Shown one piece after another: positions 23,476-34,092 of a DNA stretch of 64,000 nucleotides. Numbering within the stretch: position 1 is the stretch's first letter; every line of letters starts with the position of its first letter. The notes beneath the pieces were generated by a model that was given only the letters and a program-made list of their open reading frames with translations, made no database searches and had not been told where the DNA came from. Made by a program: the position numbers and the translations under genes. Source of the DNA: Mytilus californianus (lineage: Eukaryota; Mollusca; Bivalvia; Mytilida; Mytilidae); contig NW_026262701.1 of assembly GCF_021869535.1 (NCBI RefSeq), forward strand, positions 1,131,501 through 1,195,500, read 5' to 3'.

Positions 23476-24437
23476 ATAAATTATGGGAACAGTTGTAATG
23501 AGTGGTGTTGTTTAATTCTATGACGTTAAAGCAATGTTTTATTCACAGTAAAGTATAGAGTTTAGGTTAAAAAATGTCAATAATGTATTTTCTATAATAT
23601 TTTAAAACTTTCCGTTGATTCATGGAACTATTTATACTAGCATTAAGGGAAAATGTAAACTGGAGTTTTGTTTTTAACACAATTTTAAATTAAAAAGTCT
23701 GTTCATATTCAATATATATATATATTAGTTGTTGTCGGTGTACGCTAATTCTCCTCTGGAATTCACTCGTTTCTCCATAATGGGTTTCTTTACACCCATT
23801 GAATATTAGAACTTTGATGTTCCAATCCATATTAAATTTCGCGTTATTTTGTTTTTAATTCAAAACTCCTATTTTCCCCCATAGTGCTACAAAATCCATA
23901 ATGAGGCCCTCAAAATTTTTAAACAGTTGATGAACCGTCTTTTTGTGCTTTTACTTTGCATGTTACGTTTGACAATAAATTATTTCTAGGGTTTTTTTTA
24001 AATCTAGGCTTTCAAAATTGTATATAGTTTGCTAACCGCTTTTCATTCGTTTTCTTTGGTATGTTACGTTTGACGATATTTTATTGCTAAGGTTTTCTAT
24101 ATTCTGTTCATGCGTTAACCTGTTTTCAATATCAAAATATTTTAAATTTAAACGTAAAACTGTTTAGGGGAAAAATTATACTAATAAAAAAATGATTCAT
24201 GATATTGTGGTTTCCTTTGCAAAAACTGAACAAAACTTTCATTGTTTAAATGTTAAAAGAATTTGTTTTATTTTATAAAATATGCAATACAATCACTTTT
24301 GATATGATAATTTGTTGACAACAATCACATTATGCAAATGTGACTTTTAAGAGAAAAACATGTAAATAAATTATAATTTGTTATTATATATTGGTATTTT
24401 TTTAAAGAATAAAGAACTATGTGTACTAGATGTCAGA
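23476..24437. other. Upstream flank of the galaxin-like gene
   Basis: A+T-rich with a short TA run at about 23712-23726. I cannot point to a promoter. No other gene is seen. Confidence 0.4.
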
Positions 24438-24522
24438 ATGGAAAAGGAATATATTTTTATTGTGATTATGATCTTCTCTGAATTTACTGTAGTTCCTGGA
24501 GCCCTACGTGTATACAAGAAAA
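24438..24522 (+). CDS. Galaxin-like gene, exon 1 (signal peptide)
   Basis: ATG at 24438 begins MEKEYIFIVIMIFSEFTVV, a charged start followed by a hydrophobic run and small residues (VPGA), as in a secretory signal peptide. The exon ends at 24522 with one base of the next codon; GTAAGT at 24523-24528 is a consensus donor. That phase fits the acceptor of the cysteine-pair exon at 25566: the split codon becomes A+TG (Met) and the frame stays open into KCGSNDYNP. The distance (about 1 kb) is reasonable for an intron. An additional small exon in between is not excluded. The exon is too short for ordinary gene scans; transcript data would settle the join. Confidence 0.7.
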
Positions 24523-25565
24523 GTAAGTCAATTTAATCAAAGACATAATGATTATCACAGTTTTTAAAAGCATATTTACCTTATTTCCCATGCCTCTGTT
24601 TCATAAGTTCATATTCGAGAAATTATCGTAGTTTGGGAGAGGGTAGAGAGAGGGAGAAAATTGTAAATATTTAAGTTGAAATAAGAATGAAAGAACAATT
24701 ATTTAGAGATAAGATGGAATTTTGTCCAGGACTTTTCAATTATAATTGTATGGACTAAATTGAACTTTAAGATAGAAAAAAGTGACTATTTCCTTTCTAA
24801 AATTGTGCAAAAGTTTTGATATATGTTCGACAAAAAAAGTTAAGAAACACTTTCATTTGAAATATTATTAATATATTTGCAATTTTACGGGCCACGGCAA
24901 AAACAACTATACCTAGAAAAAAACCATCTCTTAACTAAATACATTGTATCCAAGGTTTCATTTGAAAGATAAAAAAATAGTTTTTTTAAAGAAAGTGATA
25001 CCACTTAGAATTTTGATTTCATAAACCTTTTATTGAATCAGTCAATAATTAGGCAACCCGATGTTGCTCCGTGTCACACTTAAGGCAGATGGGATGTCTA
25101 AATGTTCGATAATAGATATTTCTTAAGCTTCTGTAAATGACTTCTGTGTCAATGAACATTCAATTTCAGAATATAAAAAGTGGGGTCACGGAGCTTGTTT
25201 TTTCGTTAAAATGTATTGAAATTAACGAAATCACAGTTATCTTATTTGGTTTAAATAGGTGAAACTTATTTTTTTTCTTATTGAGGAAACATTAAACAAT
25301 AGAATTTGTAATTCTATGAGAGAACTTCTTATCATAAATACTTTCGAAAAACCAAATGAAGATAGGGGGTCACAAGCCTCAGAAAAAGACACCCGATCTA
25401 CCTTAAGTCTAAGGCTGTTACAGACAATTTTAAGAGAGAAATCTTAATACTTTTGTAATGAAAAATGAAATAAGTATTCCTTAAATTCTTCTGTTGAGGA
25501 TATGTACCTCTCTTTAAGACGCATGTTCCAGAGTGTTCTCATATAGTATTTTGTTTTATATGTAG
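24523..25565 (+). other. Intron of the galaxin-like gene
   Basis: Starts with GTAAGT and ends with TTTTATATGTAG. The 62-codon frame at 25259-25447 inside it lacks cysteine pairs and looks like intron sequence, although an acceptor-like AAATAG precedes it. Confidence 0.55.
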
Positions 25566-26164
25566 TGAAATGTGGATCTAATGATTACAACCCCTCTCGT
25601 CAGACTTGCTGTAATGGTGTAGTAGCTACCCCTGCTGGATGGTCATGCTGCAGTACACAAGCTTATAACCCAGAGTTGTCGGTTTGCTGTCAGGATGTCG
25701 TTAATTTCAAGAACGGATCGTCATGTTGTAAGGACAAGGCTTATCATCCAAAATTTGAAACATGTTGCAATGATCAGCTGTACCCGGTAAGGGATGGACA
25801 CTGCTGTGGAAATAATATTTATGATCCAACTACCGAAAAGTGTTGTGGAGGATCGATCAACCAGAATATTGAACCCGACTACCAATGTTGCTCGGACAAG
25901 GCCTACAGTCCAGCATCAGAAACTTGTTGTTTTGGTAAACTGTTTACACCAGAAGGATTAGGATGTTGTGGAGACCAGACTTACAGTCCTCAGGATGAAA
26001 CATGTTGCAACGGGACAGTTACAGAACCAAGTGATTTATCCTGTTGTGGTGAATTTTCATATGATCCAGCTGAGCAGACGTGCTGCAATGGTGCGATAAA
26101 GGAGTTAAACTTTGTATGTTTCGGAAACACACGTGCAATTATATCAAAATATTTTGTAAAGTGA
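25566..26164 (+). CDS. Galaxin-like cysteine-pair protein, exon 2
   Basis: About 199 codons encode a run of di-cysteine repeats: thirteen CC pairs, typically as QTCCNG, LGCCGD or ETCCNG, alternating with Y(D/N/S)P words such as DYNPSRQTCC, IYDPTTEKCC and TYSPQDETCC. This is the pattern of galaxins, secreted proteins first known from coral skeleton matrix and found also in molluscs. Each repeat is about 25-35 residues. Combined with the signal peptide of exon 1 the product should be secreted and heavily disulphide-bonded, possibly in shell or mucus matrix (inference). The last repeat breaks: CC is replaced by CF (about 26116-26124) and the frame ends 15 codons later at 26164. A donor-like GTATGT at 26114-26119 offers an alternative: the coding exon may end at 26113 and continue in an exon I did not find. 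No internal stops. Confidence 0.8.
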
Positions 26165-26477
26165 TGGTATAATTACTTTGTTTTAAAAACATAAAGTTGT
26201 ATCATTGTCCTCGGTAATTATAGTTTCATTTTTGCAGTTTATCAATTTTCAAATATGTATTGGAATGCATATATGTTTTATTTGCGATGACATGCTTTCT
26301 TGTGAAACCGCTAAAGTTTAAATATGAAAGTAAAGTTAAATACGCATACCAAAAACAAACCAAGTTATTTTCTACTTTAAAGACAAAATTTATTTGCAGA
26401 AAAGAATATTTTTTTTATGAAATATAAATTGTCTCGTGCATAGAAAAAAATCTAAATGTTTGACACAAATTAAATAA

Positions 26478-27064
26478 AAAAGAGGGACGAAAGATACTAG
26501 AGGGACAGTCAAACTCATAGATCGAAAACAAACTGACAACGCCATGGCCAACAATAAAAAGACAAACAGACAAATAATAGTACAGATGACACAACATAGA
26601 AAACCAAAGACTAAGAAACACGAACCCCACCAAAAACTGGGGGTGATCTCAGGTGCTCCGGAAGGGTAAGCAGATCCTGCTCCACATGTGGCACCCGTCG
26701 TGTTGCTTATGTTATTACAAATCCGGTAAATTGTCAAATTCGGTAAGTCACATTCGTGAAAAGGGAGGGTATTACTGTTACGACATAAGGAACATATCCG
26801 ATATCATCTGTGAAACGGTTATTCCATAACGGTCAACCAACTCGTGATGGCGTCCGTAAAATTTACGAAGGGATGACTTCAACTTCACCATTTGGAACTC
26901 TTGGTTTAATAGCTTCCTTGTGAGCAGCAATCCTCTATCAAGGAAATCATGATAGAAAAGACAAGCCCGGGAATATCGTATCAATTGAGAGATATATACT
27001 CCGTATGCAGGCGCTGCTGGAATGTTGCTACATAGAAATGGAAAGTTTACAATTGGGAAGCTGA
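26478..27064 (-). mobile_element. PLE-1 copy B, 5'-truncated
   Basis: On the minus strand 27064-26778 encodes the last ~96 RT residues (FSFPIVNFPFLCSNIPAAPA ... MISDMFLMS) and 26777-26478 is the tail. It differs from copy A (4142-4733) at only a few percent of positions, so both derive from a recently active element. Frame upstream of FSFPIVNF is unrelated flanking DNA, so the copy is truncated at about 27064. It lies some 310 bases downstream of the galaxin-like exon, in the opposite direction. Confidence 0.85.
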
Positions 27065-27469
27065 AATGCTGTGTAATAGCAGCAAAGGCAGACGGATAAA
27101 TAAGCAATGATGCAAGTGATCGCAATTGAATTAAATTAGTTGTTTAGCCAACTATCATAAATGTTTAGATCGGAATTTTTTTTGTATTTAACTTCGATTT
27201 TTTAACATAATTTATGACGTATGTTGTGAGAACATGTTTTAGCAACAAAACTATAGTACAGCAAAAGAAAACAAACAAGACAGGAGCCTGCAATTCAATT
27301 GTTTTTGTTTATTGTTTATTTTTGTCTGACATATTTATTTTCGTTTTATCATATATAAGGCAGATAATTTTCTCGCATGAGGTTTTTCACATTTTAGCAC
27401 ATACTTACAATAACTTGTACGGTGAAATTGCCTTCAAAGTTCCAAAGTACATATTATTTTCGTGTTCTA
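27065..27469. other. Gap without a gene
   Basis: The 118-codon frame at 27214-27570 runs from A+T-rich sequence into a PLE-2 tail and is not a gene. Confidence 0.4.
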
Positions 27470-27880
27470 AAATGCAAAATAACAAAAATACCGAACCCCA
27501 AGGAAAATTCAAAACGGAAAAAAAAAGGCAAAATCAAAAGACATTTCCTTATGTAGAAGTGGTGGGTTAAATCTGGTTTTATAGCGCCCTAAACCTCTCA
27601 CTTGTATGACAGTCATATAGAATTCCATTATATAGACAACAATGTGTGCACAAAACAAACAGACATGATAGGTAAAAATGTCAAAAATTGGGGAAAAGCA
27701 GTCAACATTGTGTTATAGTCCTAATCACTATAAAACAAATAACTATTTCAACGAAGAAGAAGACAAAATGGCATATAGACACTTTATAGACAAAGTACAT
27801 GAGCAAAAACGAAAGACAAGAATAAAAAAATTACCATAGCACAACAAGACAATGGCGGGATGTATATTACCTAGCTAATA
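27470..27880 (-). repeat. PLE-2 tail, copy 1
   Basis: Non-coding tail that ends (3' side, at the left) with AAAATAACAAAAATACCGAA and contains TGGTTTTATAGCGCCCTAAA, TTGACAACAATGTGTG-like words and ACAATGGCGGGATGTATA. In copies at 33300 and 51962 the same tail is joined to a reverse transcriptase read on the minus strand, which fixes its orientation. Confidence 0.7.
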
Positions 27881-28249
27881 ACAATGCATGAATGACCACA
27901 AGTTTGCCATTTTATTGAATCGTTATCAAGATATTAAAAACAAGCCGCTTGCTATTTTGAATACAGTTTTGTTTCCCAAATTAAAAAGTGTTTGTAATTA
28001 GTTTTGACAGTGATTTTTTTAATTCTTTATATATATCCTGCTATTAAATTCCTAAATTTAAAAGAAATATTTTTAAATAGGCAAGTTACTATCGTTCAAA
28101 TAAAAAATAGAAAATATGGTTCTGAAAACCTTGATCAGAATACATCGTAATCTTCTTATTGCGGTCATTTATCATCCCTGCAGTTACATGGTATGATACT
28201 AGCGAGTAAATATAAATAACTTGTATACCTATATGGAGTTATTTTCTTT
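27881..28249. other. Gap without a gene
   Basis: Nothing recognised. Confidence 0.4.
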
Positions 28250-28705
28250 CAGAAAAAAGTAAAATAGCAAAAATACCGAACTCCAAGAAAAATTCAAAAC
28301 GGAAAGTCCTTTATGAAATGGCAAAATCAAAAGCTCAAACACATCAAACGGATATAAAAAAAACTGTCATATTCCTGACTTGGTACAGGCATTTCCTTAT
28401 GTAGAAAATGGTGGATTAAACCTGGTTTTATAGCTAGCTAAACCTCCCACTTGTATGATTCGCATAAATTTCCATTATATTGACATCAATGTGTGAACAA
28501 AACAAACAAGACGTAATAGGTAAAAATATCAAAAATAGGAGTATAGTAGTATAGCAGTCAACAATGTGTTATAATATTAATCACTATAAAAACAAACAAA
28601 TATGTCAACAAAGGAAAACAAAATGGCATAAAGACAAAGCATATAAGCAAAAATGAAAGACAGGAATACAAAAAATGACCATAGCAAAATAACACAATGG
28701 CGTTA
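28250..28705 (-). repeat. PLE-2 tail, copy 2
   Basis: AAAAATACCGAACTCCAAGA, ATTCCTGACTTGGTACAGGC, AAACCTGGTTTTATAGCTAG and ACACAATGGCG in order. It stops at ATGGCG, close to the point where copy 1 loses similarity, so 5' truncation points cluster here. Confidence 0.7.
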
Positions 28706-29074
28706 GGTTATCCTTTTGAAGAAACAACTCGGACGATACCAAGTTTCAACGAAAAACGCTTCAAGGCATAACATAATGACCTGTTTCGGGTCATTATTTA
28801 CCCCGATTATAATGCAAACTATAGTTTCTTAAAGCATCCTTTGACAGTAATCTTGTGTTGTTGCCAGTTTTCTTTACTATGTTTCGTCTTAAATATTCAT
28901 TAAAGGTTTTATACAGAAAACATTCTTTACTCCATTTATTATATTAAAATACAAGTACTACATTGGATGGTCAATGAATATATATATATTATGAAATTGG
29001 GTGCCCGGGCAACAGCCCCTCGCTCTATATTTCATAGAATATACATCCATTGGCTAACCGTTACTCGTCACATC
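28706..29074. other. Gap with a small hairpin
   Basis: 28773-28797 can form a 9-base-pair stem (ATAATGACC with GGTCATTAT) around a 7-base loop. No gene. Confidence 0.4.
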
Positions 29075-29165
29075 GGGGTATTTTATAGGTTGCTATCCGG
29101 TTTGGGTTTTGCTCATTGTTGAAGGTTGTGCGGTGACCTATAGTTTCTAACATCCACGTCCTAAT
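29075..29165 (+). repeat. R3-like fragment
   Basis: TTTTATAGGTTGCTATCCGG, TTGCTCATTGTTGAAGGTTG and CGGTGACCTATAGTTTCTAA are the middle portion of the R3 variant. Confidence 0.55.
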
Positions 29166-29605
29166 ATCAAATACATATTACATAAAACAATTGTTTTACG
29201 AATTCACAAATTTCAAATACAGAAATTGACGTGGAATGAATCAAATGATGACCATACTATAGATAGTATTTATGATTGTTGGCATATTAGCTCAGAAGCT
29301 GACTCTCAATACAAGATGAATTCAGTAACTGTTTGTTTGGTATATATGCCATGAATTGACACTGTATAGTTAAAATAATCTTTATATATCACCATCCTAC
29401 ATTAGTTAAACAATCTTTTTTTCTGTTTATTTAATTGCAAAATCTTTATTTTTCTACATGATACACTGCCTATTCCGTACATCACCAAGTATTGGGGTCG
29501 AGGTGGATGGAGGGTTATTATCTTTTCAATATGTCGTAGAGTTGAGCAGTTCAGTCATACAATAAGGTACACAACCTTTTTATATTTACAAGTATTGAAA
29601 ACGTA
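29166..29605. other. Gap without a gene
   Basis: Nothing recognised. Confidence 0.4.
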
Positions 29606-29817
29606 TACTGTGGATTCATTTATTTTCGTGGGTACCAATTTTCGTGGATTAAGGAAAACTTACATGTTCGTGGATATTTAATTTCGTGGTTTTGGCGAGG
29701 TCTTCATACAAGCCTATAGAAAATTTGTTATTCGTGGAACATTTAATTTCGTGGTTCACCAATACCCACGAACTCCACGAAAATTGGTATCCAACGAATA
29801 ATAATGAAACCACAGTA
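29606..29817. mobile_element. Mariner-type MITE with TA target duplication
   Basis: About 208 bases begin CTGTGGATTCATTTATTTTC and end with the imperfect reverse complement (...ATAATAATGAAACCACAG); the terminal inverted repeats are about 42 bases with a few mismatches. TA dinucleotides flank both ends (29606-29607 and 29816-29817), as for Tc1/mariner-mobilised elements. The inside repeats TTCGTGG/CCACGAA several times. No coding capacity. Confidence 0.85.
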
Positions 29818-31022
29818 CCTAACTTAGTATTTCTCACATAAAGAATCATATTGCAATTGATAATATACTTTAATGTGGTAATATATCATCAAACTGACAA
29901 AATTATGATGATGGACTCTGTGGTAAGTGGTATAACTTATTCCATCAGTCATTCCATCATTTAAACTTTGATTGATCAATTACTGTGTATTGGTCACCAT
30001 TTGTGTATAAACGAGAAGTAGCTTTAGTAAAAGCTCTTACAAATAATATGTTTGTAAATTTATGATTATCCACAAAATAGTACAGGAATAAGGTACAGCA
30101 TTGATATAGTAATCGTTTTGTACAAAAATTAAAATTACTTTTTAAGAAAAAGTTAAATCGCCTTGTGAGGATTCGCCTTGTAACAAATTATTATCGTTTT
30201 GTCCTTAATTCTTATAATATTAAAGCAATATCAATAAATTCCAACCAATTGTCCTTAAAGGTCTGTTGTAGCCTTTCTCTATGTGATTTGTTTGTTATTT
30301 GTGTTTCAATTCTGTCCAACGTCTCTTACATACACGATAACGACAAACAAATAAACAGGATCGAAATGATCCAGTGAAAAACTGCCAGGTATAAACTAAA
30401 TTCAATACAGCTACCAATTTATTGTAAATGGATGAAGCCTATGGCATTAGGACCGAAAATAATAACATAGTAGTGGCTGCTAATGTTGATACAAACTTTT
30501 AAAGTAAATAAATGACAGGGTTACACAATTCATTTAAGCATGAATTCCTGTTAAATTGAAATTCTTACTAAAGCGGTATCTGTTTTTAAAGCACAAAGTA
30601 AACCGACACGTGTTTTGCCTAAGACCAAGCCGCAAATTGAGCATAAAAATACAAACCATTGCGCTATTCCTCAACAACCAGAAACAACCAAATGAATACT
30701 AGTATACATATCAATGTTGTTTTATTTGTTAGGCACAGGGATACTTTAAGCGTCACTGTATTTATAAAGGTTTTCTTAGTTACTCGAATACATGATAGTT
30801 ATGCAGGCATTATGCTCATATAGCTTTTGAATGTCGTATGTTTGATGACTCATGAAATTACAGAAACCCAGGAAACACAGAGATTGCTCAACACTAAACA
30901 CTAGCAAATTAAAACCTCCCACTGTAAGGTTATCATATGGAATGAGTTGTAATCAGGCATCTCAATCGCACAATTCAGTGATAGTATCCTAACATGTACT
31001 ATATTATATACTGATTTAACTA
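29818..31022. other. Stretch without a gene
   Basis: A+T-rich; short frames only. No repeat that I can place except AACAAACAAATAAACAGGAT-like simple stretches. Confidence 0.4.
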
Positions 31023-31130
31023 AAAAGTAAAATCACAAAGATACTGAACTCCGAGGAAAATTCAAAACGGAAAGTCCCTAATCAAATGGCAAAATCAAAA
31101 GCTCAAACACATCAAACGAATGGATAACAA
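31023..31130 (-). repeat. PLE-2 tail, copy 3 (terminal ~110 bases)
   Basis: AAAATCACAAAGATACTGAA, CTCCGAGGAAAATTCAAAAC and CAAACGAATGGATAACAACT match the terminal part of the tail. It is the shortest of the five copies in this region. Confidence 0.7.
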
Positions 31131-31649
31131 CTGCTAAAGTTGATACACACACATCTTCATTCGTGTACATGCCATTCAGAAATTAACACAAGGAACGTTG
31201 CTGCCTTGATTGATTCTGGTAGTTTCCGGATAATGTTAAATTTCAAATTATTCATCAACCTGAGAAAATTATGTCAGCAAATAATCAGTGCTTTACTTAT
31301 TAAGGAATGTCCAAAATTAAAACACATGTATGTCAGGGCATAATGAATTCCTATGTATACCATCTCAACCACTTAACTTCATTAACTTTAGGAACAGATT
31401 TGTTCCTCAGAAAATTACCAGATTGGAAGATTGGTAATCTACTGTTGCCATAATTTGTAATTATTCTATATACGATAATTAGGTCTTTATTACATTAGAG
31501 CCTTTGTATTTGTAGTATTCATCCCCTAACTGTTTACTTATGACTTGGGTACATACTTTCCTTTGTTACCAATTACCAATTGAAGGAAGTTTGAATTTTA
31601 GCTGCATAAATTAAGCTGACAGCAGTTAACCGATGTTCATTCCTAGTAA
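31131..31649. other. Gap without a gene
   Basis: A 67-codon frame at 31140-31343 contains ALIDSGS, a word reminiscent of retroviral-type aspartic proteases, but nothing else supports a gene. Confidence 0.35.
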
Positions 31650-32540
31650 ATAGTAAAATCACAAAAAATACTGAACTCCGAAGAAAATTCAAAACGGAAA
31701 GTTCCTTACCAAATGGAAAAATAAAAATTTCAAACACATCAAACGAATGGATAACAACTGTCTTATTCCTGAATTGGTACAGGCATTTTCTTATGTGGAA
31801 AATGGTAGATTAAACCTGGCTTTATAGCTAGCTCAACCTCTCACTTGTATGACAGTCGCATAGAATTCCATTATATTGACAACAATGTGTGAACAAAACA
31901 AACAGACATAATAGGTAAAAATGACAAAAATTGGGGTACAGCAGTCAACATTGTGTTATAATCTTAATCACTATCAAACAAACAAATATGTCAACAAAGA
32001 AAATCAAAATGACATGTAGACAAAGCACATAAGCAAAAATGAAAGACAAGAATACGAAAAATGACCATAGCAGAATGACACAATGGCTGGATGTATAAGT
32101 ACCTAGCCACGTCAAAAGGATATTACCAAAAATGGACTATAGCTTTATAGCTTGCTGTGCGGTGTGAGCCAAGGCTCCGTGTTGAAGACCGTGCTTTGAC
32201 CTATAATGGTTTACTTTTATAAATTGTGACTTGGATGGAGAGTTGTCTAATTGGCACTCATACCACATCTTCTTATATCTGTAAACAGTAAAGGTTAATA
32301 ATTTAGAAAGACAAATATATGAACATTATAACACGTAATTCAGATGATAAACAACGTCAGTACCTAGAATTTATACTTCAAGACCATCGTGTATTATCTG
32401 TTAAGTTGATACGGATTATTTATCAACAAGGTCTTGGTATCTTCCGATGAACTTTTTTAGAAAAGAAAAAAGAACGAGACGTTCCTTGACATAATCCTGG
32501 TTCATCAACATTCTGCTCAGTCACTGGTGACGCGACAAGC
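31650..32540 (-). mobile_element. PLE-2 copy 4 (tail plus end of RT) with nested R3
   Basis: 31650-32144 is a full tail (AAAATACTGAACTCCGAAGA to TACCAAAAATGGACTA). An R3 copy occupies about 32145-32282, after which PLE-2 resumes (AAACAGTAAAGGTTAATAAT). 32380-32540 is the decayed C-terminal RT part on the minus strand; GACGTTCCTTGACATAATCC corresponds to the QGYVKERL-like region seen at 52530-52560. Frames are not intact. Confidence 0.7.
32145..32282 (+). repeat. R3 nested in PLE-2
   Basis: TTTATAGCTTGCTGTGCGGT, CAAGGCTCCGTGTTGAAGAC and ATTGGCACTCATACCACATC are R3. PLE-2 sequence continues on both sides. Confidence 0.7.
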
Positions 32541-32930
32541 GTCTCCTGCTTTGCATGCATCACCTGCCATTCGGATTCACACTCAGTTAAAATGTCACAA
32601 TCTGTAAAATTACAGATCAGACGACTTTACTGGAATCTTAAGATCTAAGACCACGACAACATGTCGCTAGTGAGTTGGAACACTAACACATCGTATTAGT
32701 CAACCAATTCGTGATGGTGACCGTAAAACTTATATGTGTCGATTTCAGTCATTCTTCCTTCTAACTCTGTTGGAGTAGTTGTTGTGTAAGGAGCACACCT
32801 GATAATGAACTCAAAATACTGTAAATATAAACAGGCGTAACTTATCCAATGTGATATGTAAACGCCATAATATGGAGCAGAGGTTATGTTACTGCTGAGA
32901 TTGTTTATTTTTACATATTGCAAAACATGT
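32541..32930 (-). pseudogene. PLE RT C-terminal fragment, third lineage
   Basis: On the minus strand 32923-32696 reads NITSAPYYGVYISHWISYAC ... FYGHHHELVD, the counterpart of IPAAPAYGVYISQLIRYSRA and FYGRHHELVD in PLE-1, but clearly diverged. 32541-32695 is its 3' flank, shared with 22800-23000 and 45130-45360. A different PLE lineage whose copies in the window are all fragments. Confidence 0.65.
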
Positions 32931-33299
32931 ACAAAAGAATTATTGGCAGTGAATCAAATTGAATCTGTACTAAAATCCTAAACTTTTATAGAATATTACA
33001 CCTTAGTGTCATTAAGGTCATGTGGTACCTGAGAATAATATATGCATTGCCGTATATCATTTCGTTTGAAACACGAAGTAATAAAAATCGGTCTTAAGAC
33101 AATAAAAAGAAAAGATAGAACTTGCATTGTATAGACGTAGATGAGTTTTTTCGCAATATATGCTAATAAACTTTTATATCTTTGTCTATTTTTCATGTTA
33201 GCTATCTGTTCGATTGATGTATGCTATATTCACTAAAATTCATCTTTTGTGTGTACATTTTTCGTAATTAATACACTTAAACGATCCTCAAATTGAATA
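32931..33299. other. Gap without a gene
   Basis: Nothing recognised; the 66-codon minus-strand frame at 32996-33196 has no known motif. Confidence 0.4.
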
Positions 33300-33767
33300 A
33301 AAAGTAAATTAACAAAAATATCGAACTCGAAGGAAAATTCAAAACGGAAAGTCCCTTATCAAATGGAAAAATCAAAAGCTAAAAAAATCAAATGAATGGA
33401 AAATAACTGTCATATTCCTGACTTGGTATAGGCATTTCCTCGTGTAGACAATTGTGGATTAAACCTAGTTTTATAGCCAGCTTAACCCCTAAATTGTATG
33501 ACAGTCGCATAGATTTCCATTATATTGACAACAATGTGTGAGCAAAACAAACAGAAATAATAGGTACAAAAGGTCAAAAATTGTGGTACAGCAATCAACA
33601 TTGTGTTATTATCTTAATCACTATAAAAACAAACCACTATGCCAACAAAGAAAAACAAAGTTGCATATAGAAACTCTATACACAAAGAACATAAGCAAAA
33701 ATAAATGACAAGAATACAAAAAAAGACCATAGCACAATAACACAATGGCGGGATGTATAAATAAACT

Positions 33768-33832
33768 CATCATAGATACCAGGATTGAAAATTTGTATTT
33801 GCGCCAGACGCGCGTTAAATACCGAGTCAGGC
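33768..33832 (-). repeat. R4 fragment nested in PLE-2
   Basis: ATCATAGATACCAGGATTGA and CGCCAGACGCGCGTTAAATA match reversed R4 (compare 45838-45885). The same PLE-2 position is uninterrupted in copy 4. Confidence 0.6.
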
Positions 33833-33951
33833 CAAAAGTATATTTCCAAAAATGGACTAAACAGTAAATGTTAAAATATACAAAGCCAATAAAAAGAACA
33901 CTTTAACACGAAATTTAGACGAAAAACAACGGCAGTACCTAGAAACTATAC

Positions 33952-34092
33952 TTCAATATAAAAACAAGAAGATGTGGTATAATTGCCAATGAGACAACTC
34001 TCTACCAGAGACCTAATGACATAGAAGTTAACAACTATCGGTCACCGTACGACCTTAAACAATGAGCAAAACTCATACAGCATAGTAAGCCT
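33952..34092 (-). repeat. R3 variant nested in PLE-2
   Basis: AAACAAGAAGATGTGGTATA, TTGCCAATGAGACAACTCTC, CGTACGACCTTAAACAATGA. In copies at 32375 and 52440 the flanking PLE-2 words (TACTTCAAGACCATC...) are contiguous, so this is an insertion. Confidence 0.7.

Noticed and set aside
23233-23498. Two overlapping frames of about 62 codons with hydrophobic stretches
   Set aside because: They lie entirely in a PLE-1 tail that occurs many times in the window.
25259-25447. 62-codon frame in the intron of the galaxin-like gene
   Set aside because: No cysteine pairs; joining it would not keep the galaxin pattern. The direct splice 24522 to 25566 is in phase.
27214-27570. 118-codon + strand frame
   Set aside because: Its second half is the PLE-2 tail and the first half has no motif.
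31140-31343. Frame with ALIDSGS, similar to an aspartic protease active site of LTR elements
   Set aside because: No flanking Gag, RT or integrase sequence and no second protease motif; short match can be chance.
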